From Acidobacteriota bacterium (GTDB taxonomy: Bacteria > Acidobacteriota > Vicinamibacteria > Vicinamibacterales > UBA2999): DNA of 64,000 nt. This document shows, one piece after another, positions 48,396 to 56,897 of the stretch; the stretch's first letter is position 1; each line of letters opens with the position of its first letter. Location: the NCBI GenBank assembly GCA_018000455.1, contig JAGNJW010000019.1:1-64000 (forward strand). Direction: 5' to 3'. The position numbers and the translations under genes are program-made. The notes beneath the pieces are model-generated. The model was not told the origin of the DNA. It saw only the letters and a program-made list of their open reading frames with translations, and ran no database searches.

Positions 48396-49966
48396 CCCTG
48401 TTTGCGACCCTGGCCGTCGCACACACGTGGCCGCTGGCGACCGGACTCGCGTCGATGTCGCGCACCGACAACGCCGACACGGCGCTCAACGCCTGGATTC
48501 TGGCCTGGGTGGCGCACCAGTTGCCGGTGGCACCGCTGCACCTCTTCGACGCCAACATCTTCTATCCCGAGCCACGCACGCTGGCGTTCTCCGAGCACAT
48601 GGTCGTGCAGGGGATCATGGGCCTGCCGCTCTTCGCGCTCGGGCTCTCGGCGGTGACCGTCTACAACCTGCTGGCGCTCGTCGGGTTCGCGACGAGCGGC
48701 CTGGCGATGACGATCGTAGCCGAGCGCTGGACCGGCAGCGCACGGGCCGGGCTCATCGCCGGGCTGGCCTACGCCTTCAACGCGCACACCCTCGTGCGCT
48801 TCGGGCACATGCAGGCCTTACACGTGCAGTTCCTGCCGTTTGCCGCCGCCGCCTTGCACGACCTGCTCGATCGGGCCGCGTGGCGGCACGCCGGGCGGAT
48901 GGTGCTGGCCTGTGCGCTGCAGGCCCTCACGTCCAACTACCTGCTGGTGATGACGGCAATCGCGATGGCCTGCTCCGCCGTGGCGCATCCGGCCGCGTGG
49001 ACCGGCCGCGAGGGCCGGCGCCGGCTCGCCATGACGCTCGCCGCAGCGGTGGGTTGCGGGCTGGTGCTCTTGCCGTTCCTCCTGCCCTACTACGAGGCCA
49101 AACAGGCGCAGGGACTGGTGCGCCCGTTCGATGAGGTCGCCCAGTATTCGGGCCACTGGCGCGACTACCTGGCCACGGGCGGCCGCCTGCACTACGCCCT
49201 GTGGAGCCACCGCTGGTTCGACGGATCGACGCCGCTCTTCCCGGGCGTGACCGTGCTGGCGCTCGCCCTCTGTGCCCTCGCTGCGCCACAGACGTGGCGG
49301 GCGCACCGCACACGCGCCATGGTCGTCGTGGCAGGCGTCGGCGTCGTCCTGTCGTTCGGCGCCGCGGTGCCCGGCTATCACTGGCTCTACGACCACGTGC
49401 CGATCCTCCAGGGCATTCGCGCCGTCGTGCGATTCGGCTGGCTGTGGCTCTTCGCGCTGGCAGTGCTCGCAGGCGTCGGCCTGGCCCGGCTCGAACGCCG
49501 ATGGCCGGCCCACGCGGTGGCGATCACCCTGGTGGCTGGCACCCTGGTGACCTTCGAAGCCGCGCGCACGCCGATGGCGTTCACGCCGGTCGAACCAACG
49601 CCGGCGATCTACACGCACGTGGCGGCACTGGTCGACCCCGTGCTCATCGAACTGCCTTTTCCAACGCCGGCCGTCATCCAGGACAACGGGCCGTACGTGC
49701 TCGCCTCGGCCACGCACTTCCAGGCCATGCTCAACGGCTACAGCGGATTCACGCCCGCCAGCTACTTCCTGCATGCCGCGGTGGCCAAGCGCTTGCCTTC
49801 GGCCTCGGCCGTCACCGAGTTCGGGCTGCTCGGCGTGACACACATCGTCCTGCACGGCCGCAACCTCGGCGTCGAGGTCGTGCCGCAACTCGAGGCCACA
49901 GGTACCGTGCGACTCGTGGCCCGCGAGGGCAACGACCGCTTGTACGCGATTCTGCCCTCGCCATGA
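48362..49966 (+). CDS. Membrane protein of tandem paralogous set, copy 2
   Basis: A 534-residue protein from a GTG at 48362, chosen because the first TM (LALFATLAVAHTWPLATGLA) starts a few residues later; upstream sequence is coding for the previous gene. Motifs are DNADTALNAWILAWVAHQLP (acidic residues after TM1, as expected for a GT-C active site), LFDANIFYPEPRTLAFSE, AYAFNAHTLVRFGHMQALHV and the late HFQAMLNGYSGFTPASYF. Close relative of copy 3 (shared DNADT, FYPE/HPE, LATGGRLHY, NGYSG/AGYSG). Its stop overlaps the start of copy 3 (ATGA). Confidence 0.65.
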   Translation: MALRNRRLAQLALFATLAVAHTWPLATGLASMSRTDNADTALNAWILAWVAHQLPVAPLHLFDANIFYPEPRTLAFSEHMVVQGIMGLPLFALGLSAVTVYNLLALVGFATSGLAMTIVAERWTGSARAGLIAGLAYAFNAHTLVRFGHMQALHVQFLPFAAAALHDLLDRAAWRHAGRMVLACALQALTSNYLLVMTAIAMACSAVAHPAAWTGREGRRRLAMTLAAAVGCGLVLLPFLLPYYEAKQAQGLVRPFDEVAQYSGHWRDYLATGGRLHYALWSHRWFDGSTPLFPGVTVLALALCALAAPQTWRAHRTRAMVVVAGVGVVLSFGAAVPGYHWLYDHVPILQGIRAVVRFGWLWLFALAVLAGVGLARLERRWPAHAVAITLVAGTLVTFEAARTPMAFTPVEPTPAIYTHVAALVDPVLIELPFPTPAVIQDNGPYVLASATHFQAMLNGYSGFTPASYFLHAAVAKRLPSASAVTEFGLLGVTHIVLHGRNLGVEVVPQLEATGTVRLVAREGNDRLYAILPSP

Positions 49967-51573
49967 CACGACGCACCGGCCTCGCGTTCCTGGCCGCATT
50001 GCTGGCGGCGGTACTCCATACCTGGCCGCTGGCCAGCGACCCGGTCGGACTGTCGCGGCACGACAACGCCGACACGACACTCACGACGTGGATCGTGAGC
50101 TGGGTCGCACATGCGCTGCCGCGCGATCCTCTCCAGGTGTTCGACGCGCCGATCTTCCACCCGGAACGTCGCACGCTGGCCTACTCCGAACCGCTGCTCG
50201 TGCCGGGCGCGATGGCGATTCCGCTCGTCGCCGCCGGCCTTGACGCCACCGCCATCTACAACGTGCTGGTCATCCTCGGCTTCGCCCTGAGCGCCTGGGC
50301 GATGTGGCGGGTCTTGGCGCACTGGACAGGCGATGAGGCCGCCGGCGCCGTCGCCGGGCTGGCCTACGCCTTCAACGCGCACCTGCTCACGCGTTTCGGC
50401 CACCTGCAGGCGATTCATGCCGAGTGTCTGCCGATCGTGCTGTTTGCGATCGATCGCCTGGCCGCGCGCGGCCGGTTGCGCGACGGCGTGCTGCTCGGCG
50501 TTGGACTCGCCCTCGTCGGCCTGACCTCCATCTATCAGTTGGCGTTCGCCGCCGGCGCCACCGTCGCCGGGATGCTCGTGCGCGTTCCCGAGTGGCGGAA
50601 ACGCTCGACCGCGACCAGCGTCGCCACGGGGCTCGGAGTCGGGCTCGGCGTGCTGTTCCTGGCGCCAATGCTGTGGCAGTACCTGACCGTCAGCCGAGAG
50701 TGGGGCCTGGCGCGGACAGTGGCCGACGCTGCTGCGTTCGGCGCCTCCTGGCGCGACTACCTCGCCACCGGTGGCCGCCTCCACTATGGGTGGTGGAGTG
50801 CGCCGTTCTTCAACGACACGGCGGCGCTGTTTCCGGGCGTCACCGTAACCCTGCTGGCGCTGGTCGGGTTGACCGCGCCGCGCGAGCAGCAGGGGCGCGT
50901 GCGGATGATGGCCGCCATCGGCGTCACCGGCGTGCTGATGTCGCTCGGGCCGGAGGTGCCGTTCTATACCTGGCTCTTCGAACACGTGCCGCTGCTCCAG
51001 GCGATCCGCGCCACCGACCGATGGGGGATGCTGGCGCTGACCGCGCTGGCCGTACTGGCGGGCTACGGGCTATCGGTGCTGCGCGCGCGGCTGGGCACGC
51101 GGCCCCGGCTGGCGCTCACGGCCGGTGCCATCGCCCTCATCACGATCGAAGCGCTACGGGCGCCACTGGCATTTACGCCGACGCCGGTCATCCCGCCAAT
51201 CTACCAGCGCATCGCCGCCATCCCCGGCGCCGTGCTGCTCGAGTTCCCAACCTACGGGGGCCCGGAGTTCAGCCACAACGCGCCGTACATGCTGGCGCAA
51301 ACCACGCACTTCAAACCGATCGTGGCCGGCTACAGCGGCTTCTTCACGCCGGGCTACACCGAACGCCTGGCGGAGCTGGCCACGTTTCCCTCCGAGGTGT
51401 CGCGACGCCGTCTCGAGGCGATCGGGGTCACGCACATCGTGCTGCACCTGGAACCGCTGCGGGCGGCCGTGGGCCAGGCCGCCATCGACCGGATCGACCA
51501 GGTACCGTGGGTGACGCGCGAATTCGAAGACGCGACCGCGCGCGTCTATCGAGTACGCCGCGACGCGCCATGA
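49963..51573 (+). CDS. Membrane protein of tandem paralogous set, copy 3
   Basis: A 536-residue polytopic protein. MTRRTGLAFLAALLAAVLHT begins TM1; then DNADTTLTTWIVSWVAHALP, FDAPIFHPERRTLAYSEPLL, AYAFNAHLLTRFGHLQAIHA, SWRDYLATGGRLHYGWWSAP and FKPIVAGYSGFFTPGYTERL. The order and spacing of these blocks match copy 2 throughout, so they are tandem duplicates. The C-terminal 100 residues are a soluble domain (SRRRLEAIGVTHIVLHLEPL). Start fixed by the ATGA overlap with copy 2. Function unknown; a sugar or lipid transferase is inference. Confidence 0.65.
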   Translation: MTRRTGLAFLAALLAAVLHTWPLASDPVGLSRHDNADTTLTTWIVSWVAHALPRDPLQVFDAPIFHPERRTLAYSEPLLVPGAMAIPLVAAGLDATAIYNVLVILGFALSAWAMWRVLAHWTGDEAAGAVAGLAYAFNAHLLTRFGHLQAIHAECLPIVLFAIDRLAARGRLRDGVLLGVGLALVGLTSIYQLAFAAGATVAGMLVRVPEWRKRSTATSVATGLGVGLGVLFLAPMLWQYLTVSREWGLARTVADAAAFGASWRDYLATGGRLHYGWWSAPFFNDTAALFPGVTVTLLALVGLTAPREQQGRVRMMAAIGVTGVLMSLGPEVPFYTWLFEHVPLLQAIRATDRWGMLALTALAVLAGYGLSVLRARLGTRPRLALTAGAIALITIEALRAPLAFTPTPVIPPIYQRIAAIPGAVLLEFPTYGGPEFSHNAPYMLAQTTHFKPIVAGYSGFFTPGYTERLAELATFPSEVSRRRLEAIGVTHIVLHLEPLRAAVGQAAIDRIDQVPWVTREFEDATARVYRVRRDAP

Positions 51574-51886
51574 GCCGGGACACGTCCACCATGCAGCGTC
51601 TCACCCCCAGCCAGTGCTGGAGCGTCTCGACCAGGGGATACGGCACCGCGCGTATCGGGCGGGGCAAGGCCCAGCCGCCGGCGTGCCAAGAATGTGCCGG
51701 CGTTCCGCGAGGCCGGCGTTGACCTGAGGAATTCGGGGTGGTAGTCTCCGTGACCGTTGCGATCGAGGCCTTCGCGCGCCCTCGGTCTGTGCACCGAACC
51801 GCTGGACCCGAGACGTCGGTCGCTGTGTTACCCGGAGCTTGTCGTGGCAGACAGGCGGCTGCGACTTTGGACCAAAGGAGGTTGGT
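51574..51886. other. Intergenic stretch without a recognised gene
   Basis: A 313-base gap between the third membrane-protein copy and the secreted protein. It contains three dispersed GCCGGCGT octamers (51678-51725 area) and a good Shine-Dalgarno (AAAGGAGG, 51874-51881) for the next gene. I see no RNA structure, promoter or ORF that I can support. Confidence 0.4.
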
Positions 51887-52729
51887 GTGGGCCGAATCCT
51901 TGCGAAGGTGTTTCTCGGGTGTGTGTTGGCAGTGGGAGCAGCGACCACCGTACAGGCGCAGGCGCTCGGTACCTTCCGCTGGCAGTTGCAGCCCTTCTGC
52001 AACGTCCTGACGTTGACCGTCACGCAGGTGGGCGCGACCTACCGGCTGGAGGGCCTGGATGACCGCTGCGGAGGAGGCGCGGCTCCGTCGTCCGCAATGG
52101 GCGTCGGCTACCCGAAGCCGGACGGCACAATTGGCTTCGGCATCACCATCGTCCTCGACCCCGGGGCGGCTCCGCTCCAGCTGACGAGTGCCATCTCGCT
52201 GTCGACGATCAGCGGCACATGGCAGGACAGCGCCAGCAATTCTGGCGCGTTCGTGTTCAATCCAGCGATTGCCCCGGGCTCCCCGAGGCCTGCACCTCGG
52301 GCCGTGTTCAGTGCCGGCCTCTCCGCTGGGGGAGCCACCGTCACGAATGTTGCCATGCCGAGTGCTTCGACCGACGCCGCCAACAAGACCTACGTCGACA
52401 CCGCCGTGGGTAACGCCCCACGCGCCGGCTATGTGACAGTGAACGGGACCTCTGTATTCCAGAGCAACATCCCAGGCGTGGTCGTGCAGCGGGCTGCCAC
52501 CTATCCGGCAGGGCTCTTTTGTCTGACGCTCCCGAGTCCCTACCAGGCGCGCGGCGCCGTCGGATCCATCCAGCAGGGCACCTCGGGCAACGGAACCGCG
52601 GGCATTCTGGTCATTTCGTCGTCGTTCTACACGGCCTGCCTGGAGCAGGGGTTCTCGCTGGGTGTTTACACCTACAACTCCAGTGGCACGTTGCAAGATT
52701 TCTCGTTCACGGTACTCGTGCCGCGATAG
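51887..52729 (+). CDS. Secreted protein with phage-tail-fibre-like segment
   Basis: A 280-residue exported protein from GTG at 51887 (Shine-Dalgarno AAAGGAGG 5 bases upstream; signal ILAKVFLGCVLAVGAATTVQ, then AQA). Residues 25-140 form a beta-rich domain with QPFCNVLTLTVTQVGATYRL, GITIVLDPGA and SLSTISGTWQDSASNSGAFV. About residues 151-172 read NVAMPSASTDAANKTYVDTA, the DA-x-NK-x-YVD pattern typical of trimeric phage tail-fibre and other fibrous surface proteins. The C-terminal 100 residues (YTYNSSGTLQDFSFTVLVPR) are beta-rich. Role as a fibrous surface or secreted protein is inference. Confidence 0.6.
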   Translation: MGRILAKVFLGCVLAVGAATTVQAQALGTFRWQLQPFCNVLTLTVTQVGATYRLEGLDDRCGGGAAPSSAMGVGYPKPDGTIGFGITIVLDPGAAPLQLTSAISLSTISGTWQDSASNSGAFVFNPAIAPGSPRPAPRAVFSAGLSAGGATVTNVAMPSASTDAANKTYVDTAVGNAPRAGYVTVNGTSVFQSNIPGVVVQRAATYPAGLFCLTLPSPYQARGAVGSIQQGTSGNGTAGILVISSSFYTACLEQGFSLGVYTYNSSGTLQDFSFTVLVPR

Positions 52730-52908
52730 GTGGGCGGGGACGGCGAGCCGAGGCGGCGCGTCGCCGTAAGGCTCCTCAATTCATGGACGACGCCTGGCCG
52801 CCCGAAGCGTTCGTCGAACGAACACCCGCCCAGCTCCACTGGTTCCGGCGCCTGGACTTCCTCTACGAACGGCGTCCCTTCGTGCATGAAGGGTTCGTGA
52901 AAGGGCGC

Positions 52909-55164
52909 TCAGCTCGGGGGCCGGCGCCCGGTCGTCGAGGGACTCGTGGCTTCGCCAGGGCCCGCCCTAGCGGGCGCTGCCGCGGCCGGGGCGGGCCTGG
53001 GCACAGGCTTCAGCACGCCGCCGCCATAGAGCCGGCGATAGTCTTCCGCGGTGCCGAGAATGCGCTTCACGTAGTTCTGTGTCTCGGGAAACGGGATGTC
53101 GTCGATCCACTCGTCGACGGGAAGGTCCGGCCGCTCCGCTTTCCACCGCGTGACGCGATGGCCGCCGGCGTTGTAGCCCGCGAGCGCGTAGGCGGCGTGA
53201 CCGTACTTGGCCATGAGATCGCTGAAGTACTCCGTGCCGATGGCCATGTTCACTTCGGGATCGGTGAGCCGGCGGGTCGAGAACGGCTTGATGCCGAGCT
53301 GTCTGGCGACACTGCGTCCGGTGGCCGGCATGATCTGCATCAGCCCGATCGCACCGGCCGATGACGAGATCCCCGCATCGAACGTGGACTCCTGCGCGGC
53401 CAGCGCCACGACCAGGTACGGATCGAGCCCGCGCCGTTTGGCGCTGCCCTCGAGCTGCTGCCAGTAGTCGATCGGGAAGATGACGCGCAGCACGTCTTGC
53501 GGCAGCGACTCCCCGCCCGAGGCGAGGTATTGCGGATAGGCGCGCTTCATCGCGTTGATGCCGGGGCGGAGGCGCCCGGCCCGATACTGCGCAAATGCCG
53601 CCGTGGCCTGGAGCACCGGCGAATCGCCGTGCACGCGCCGGGCGAACTGCACCTCGGCCAGGACCAGATCGTGGAGCCCGAGGGCCATCAGCAAGGCGAT
53701 CTGCCGTTCGTTGGGTGGCGGCGGTGGCCTGAGGCCGGGCTGCGCCACGAGACTCGAGGGCACGCTGGCGCCGGCGCCGAGTTGCGCGACGGCGAGGCGG
53801 CCATAGTAGCTGTTGAGATAGTCGGTCGCGGTCAGCACGAAGCGCGCGCTGGCCCCGGCGGTGTCGCCGAGACGCTGCTTCGCGCGGGCACTCCAGTAGA
53901 GCCACGACGGGCGGTAGTCGGATCGCGGGAAGCTGCGCGCACCGGTCTCGAAGTAGGCGATGGCCGCCGCATCGTTCTTGTGGCGGTATGCCCACCAGCC
54001 GGCCTTCCAGGCCGCCCGCTCGGCAAAGCGGCCCGTCGGGAAGCGCTGCACCATCATCCCGAACACCTCGGCCGCCGAGGCATCGTCATCGGCAAGCACG
54101 TACCAGGTGGCCATGCCGTTGAGCGCCTCCTCGGCATACGGGTTCTGACGGTGGGCGTCGGCGAGCGCCGCCACGGCCTGCACGTAGCCGTTCACGTCGC
54201 CGAGTCCGCGCACGGCCAGCGCGTAGTGCAGTTGCGCCTCGGCTTGATGGGCGCCGGTACCGGTGAGCGGGCGCAGGCGATCCACGGCCGTGCGGAACTG
54301 CTTGGCCTGCACGTCGGCGGCGGCGATACGGACCTCGGCGCCGTCGTGGATCTCGCCGGTGGTGGCCGCGGCGACCTCGACGTAGGCGGCTCGCGCCAGC
54401 GCCCAGCGCCGCGCGGCATACAGCGCCGCCGCCCGGGCCCGCGTCTTGTCGAGCCTGGCCGGGAAGGCTACGGTCGCGTCGCCGAGACGCGCCAGCACGG
54501 CGCCGGAGGCCTCGGCATCCGGTGCCAGCGGATAGTCGTAGTAGACCAGCCGGTGCGCCTCGATGGCGCCGGCGGCATCGCCCGCCCGCTCGCGCGCGAT
54601 GCCCAGGCGATGGGCGACGCGGTCGGCGTCGGCCGGTTTGGCGGCGAGGAGCCGCGCGAACGTCTCGCTTGCCCGGGCGTATTCCCCGCGCTGCTCCTGC
54701 ACCTCGGCGAGCCGCCACAGCGCCTGCTCGGCAATGTAGCTGCGCGTGTTCGAGGTGTTGACGGACCCGAAGGTGGCGGCGGCGTCATCGAGACGACCGC
54801 CGCGCTGGGCCACGAGACCGCGGTAGTACTTCACGTGGTCGGCCAGCGGCGAAGCGTCGAGGGCAGCAGCCGCGACGAGCGCCGCGACCGACGAGGCATC
54901 ACCGCCGCCGTCGATGACGACGACGGCGCGGGCGAAGTCCTTGAGCGGCGCCGTCACGGCGGAGGCCGGGGCGGGAGCGAGCCAGTAGGCCGACGGCGGC
55001 GCCGGTACCGGGTCGTGCGCGGTGGGTACGAGCGGCGGCGCCGCCTCCTGCCGGGCGGCGTCAGGGGACGCGCCGACGAGCGCGAGGACCGTCAGGACCG
55101 CGCCGACGCCCAACCGCCACCGGCGGCCGGACGCCCGCGCGACACCTGCGGCCCATGGCCTCAC
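52909..55164 (-). CDS. slt: Soluble lytic murein transglycosylase (Slt70-like)
   Basis: A 751-residue exported protein. A signal peptide (RRWRLGVGAVLTVLALVGAS) and a long alpha-helical superhelix of TPR-like repeats (about 60-480) are followed by the SLT domain (about 575-720). The catalytic Glu is in LVVALAAQESTFDAGISSSA (about residue 591), with GAIGLMQIMPATGRSVARQL, YALAGYNAGGHRVTRWK and WIDDIPFPETQNYVKRI. The enzyme cleaves glycan strands with 1,6-anhydro product in cell-wall turnover. The GTG at 55164 lies in a GTGA overlap with the upstream coiled-coil gene, which fixes the start. The C-terminal tail is Pro/Ala-rich. Confidence 0.9.
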   Translation of the reverse strand: MRPWAAGVARASGRRWRLGVGAVLTVLALVGASPDAARQEAAPPLVPTAHDPVPAPPSAYWLAPAPASAVTAPLKDFARAVVVIDGGGDASSVAALVAAAALDASPLADHVKYYRGLVAQRGGRLDDAAATFGSVNTSNTRSYIAEQALWRLAEVQEQRGEYARASETFARLLAAKPADADRVAHRLGIARERAGDAAGAIEAHRLVYYDYPLAPDAEASGAVLARLGDATVAFPARLDKTRARAAALYAARRWALARAAYVEVAAATTGEIHDGAEVRIAAADVQAKQFRTAVDRLRPLTGTGAHQAEAQLHYALAVRGLGDVNGYVQAVAALADAHRQNPYAEEALNGMATWYVLADDDASAAEVFGMMVQRFPTGRFAERAAWKAGWWAYRHKNDAAAIAYFETGARSFPRSDYRPSWLYWSARAKQRLGDTAGASARFVLTATDYLNSYYGRLAVAQLGAGASVPSSLVAQPGLRPPPPPNERQIALLMALGLHDLVLAEVQFARRVHGDSPVLQATAAFAQYRAGRLRPGINAMKRAYPQYLASGGESLPQDVLRVIFPIDYWQQLEGSAKRRGLDPYLVVALAAQESTFDAGISSSAGAIGLMQIMPATGRSVARQLGIKPFSTRRLTDPEVNMAIGTEYFSDLMAKYGHAAYALAGYNAGGHRVTRWKAERPDLPVDEWIDDIPFPETQNYVKRILGTAEDYRRLYGGGVLKPVPRPAPAAAAPARAGPGEATSPSTTGRRPPS

Positions 55165-56234
55165 GCGGACGCAGCGACCCGCGGAACGGCGGCCTTGGGG
55201 GCCGTCACACGTTGTACGGCGAGACCCTCGAGGCATCGCGAGGCATGTCGCACGAGCACTTCGACCGGCGACGTCCAGCCCGAGGCGGGCGAGGCCGATC
55301 CGGGGTCGGCGTAGAGCACGGCCACCGGACGGCCGGCCACGAGCAGCGGCACGGCAAGCCCGGGCCGATCGGCGGGCGCATCACTGAACGGCGGCGCCGC
55401 CAGCGCCGAGCCCGTACCCGTAACCGCCGGGCGGCCGGTGTTGACGGCCGACGCGATGGCGCCGACGTCGTTGGTGCTCGACTCGATCGCCCGAGGTTCC
55501 TGATCGATCGGCCCGAAGCCGATCGTCCGCCATCCGATGACACGGTCCCCCTTCACGACGAGCATGGCGGCGCGGCCGGCCTCCTTGCTGGCGCTGATGG
55601 TGAGGGCATCGAGCACCTCGGTGAGCGAGGTGGCACCGTCGAGCGCGCGAACCGCCTCGAGCACACGCTGCGACCCGGTCTGCTGTGAGTCGACGGCGTG
55701 GCGGTAGAGGGTGGCCGCTGCCTGCGCCTCGGTGCGCAGCGACACAAGTGCCCCTTCGGACCGTTGCTGCGACTCGGCCGCCTTGACATCGAACTCGGAA
55801 CGCATCCGCACGGCCGCCAACTCGAACTCATCGCGCAGTCTTGCCACTTCCGCGGCCTGCTCGTCTCGTTCGCGAGTGGCGACCTCGAGCGCCTGGCGAA
55901 GCTCGGCCGTGGCCGTGTTCTCGGCGTCGAGGCGGGCAGTCGCGGCCTGATGCTCGGACTGAAGCCGCGCCGTCGTGGCCTCGGATTCCTCGCGCTGGCG
56001 CACCGCGGTGGCCTGAGCGTCGCGCAGCTCGGTACGAATCGCCTCCACCGTGGCCTCCGCCTCGGCCTTGGCGCGTGTCATCGCCTCGTCGGCGCCAGCC
56101 AGGGCAGCCGCGCGGTCGCGCTCGGCGTCCGCCTTGACGCCCGTAAGGGCGGCGTCGAACTCGGCCTCCAGGCGGGTCTTCACCTCGGAGATCGTGTCGG
56201 TGAGCACTTGACGGAATCGGTCTTCGATCGACAT
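55161..56234 (-). CDS. Coiled-coil protein with a C-terminal GAF-like domain
   Basis: A 357-residue protein. MSIEDRFRQVLTDTISEVKT leads into a long charged coiled-coil (about residues 15-190, dense in Ala/Glu/Arg with few breaks) and then a compact domain (about 195-350): SLTEVLDALTISASKEAGRA, MLVVKGDRVIGWRTIGFGP, a Pro-rich loop, AVPLLVAGRPVAVLYADPGS. The last pattern (hxVPLhvxgrxVGVLY) is that of GAF domains, so a small-molecule or redox sensor is possible. No output domain such as HisKA or GGDEF is present. It is coupled to slt by a 4-base overlap, so it may control or localise the transglycosylase. Confidence 0.65.
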   Translation of the reverse strand: MSIEDRFRQVLTDTISEVKTRLEAEFDAALTGVKADAERDRAAALAGADEAMTRAKAEAEATVEAIRTELRDAQATAVRQREESEATTARLQSEHQAATARLDAENTATAELRQALEVATRERDEQAAEVARLRDEFELAAVRMRSEFDVKAAESQQRSEGALVSLRTEAQAAATLYRHAVDSQQTGSQRVLEAVRALDGATSLTEVLDALTISASKEAGRAAMLVVKGDRVIGWRTIGFGPIDQEPRAIESSTNDVGAIASAVNTGRPAVTGTGSALAAPPFSDAPADRPGLAVPLLVAGRPVAVLYADPGSASPASGWTSPVEVLVRHASRCLEGLAVQRVTAPKAAVPRVAASA

Positions 56235-56320
56235 GGCAGTCTCGAGCAGGGGCGGAGTTGCGAACGTCGACGCGGCGAAAAATGCGCGGTCCATCGGCCT
56301 GACGTGCCCCTGATGCCGAC

Positions 56321-56355
56321 GGGCGTCCTGTTTCCAACGTATCGGAAGGACGCCC
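56321..56355. repeat. Inverted repeat upstream of ssrA
   Basis: GGGCGTCC (56321-56328) and GGACGCCC (56348-56355) pair perfectly, with an inner TTCC/GGAA. It lies in the 273-base gap between the divergent coiled-coil gene (start 56234) and ssrA. It could be a terminator or an operator. Confidence 0.5.
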
Positions 56356-56507
56356 TGTTGGCATTATCGGAAGCGCAGGGTGCAGCGTCAAGCAGCACCG
56401 TGCAGCGCCGGCACCTTGGCCGGCACCGGTCCGGATTCGTCCAACGGTGCTACTATCAATCTGCGGTTGCGCGTGTGTGTCGGGTTCCAGCGCGCGGCGC
56501 TCTACGT

Positions 56508-56861
56508 GGGGGCGACCTGGCTTCGACGGGGGTGCAGAATCGTGGGATGCATGCCGAGCTCCACTAACTCGAAAATCTGGTGGGACATCCGTTAACTGCG
56601 GACAATCAGTACGCTCTCGCAGCCTAAACCGCTGTGAGCGTCTTGCCTGACCTAGCCTGGTGGTTGGGGTCAAGACGCCATTAAACAGGCTGGCTCTCGC
56701 GTGGCGCCACGGCGCGCGAGGGTGAGACTTACCGGGGCTGGCGCCTGACGGTACTTCGCCGCTTCCACACGGCGGGCGCGAGAAACACGAAGCGGACACG
56801 CATGTAGATTCCTGCGAGGACGCAATCTCGGACGCGGGTTCAACTCCCGCCGCCTCCACCA
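56508..56861 (+). ncRNA. ssrA: tmRNA (transfer-messenger RNA)
   Basis: A one-piece tmRNA of 354 bases. The 5' end GGGGGCGACCTGGCTTCGAC and the 3' end with T-arm GCGGG-TTCAACT-CCCGC, acceptor CGCCTCC, A and encoded CCA (56859-56861) form the tRNA-like domain. The tag reading frame begins with GCG at 56598 and ends with TAA at 56625-56627, giving ADNQYALAA. The usual pseudoknot-rich GC segments follow the tag. tmRNA with SmpB rescues stalled ribosomes and tags the products for proteolysis. smpB is not in the window. The gene's 3' end serves as the integration site of the element that follows. Confidence 0.97.
56846..56858. repeat. att-like repeat, copy within the ssrA 3' end
   Basis: CCCGCCGCCTCCA at 56846-56858 spans the 3' half of the tmRNA T-stem and acceptor. 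The same 13 bases recur at 56899-56911, just inside the integrase gene's 3' end. Duplication of the target tRNA/tmRNA 3' end is the usual trace of tyrosine-integrase insertion. Confidence 0.75.
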
Positions 56862-56873
56862 CTTTTCCTCAAG

Positions 56874-56897
56874 AAATCGAGCAAATCAGCTCGATTT
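56874..56897. terminator. Bidirectional hairpin between ssrA and the integrase
   Basis: AAATCGAGC (56874-56882) and GCTCGATTT (56889-56897) form a perfect 9-bp stem with a six-base loop and flanking T-rich sequence on both strands. It can end both tmRNA and integrase transcripts. It overlaps the integrase stop codon (56886-56888). Confidence 0.75.

Noticed and set aside
51675..51730. Three GCCGGCGT octamers considered as a CRISPR-like or operator array
   Set aside because: Spacing is irregular and the octamer is expected often in a genome of this GC content; no flanking cas gene or repeat-spacer structure.
53497..55314. A 605-codon open frame antisense to the lytic transglycosylase gene
   Set aside because: Same effect of high GC3; the sense frame has signal peptide, TPR-like helices and SLT active site.
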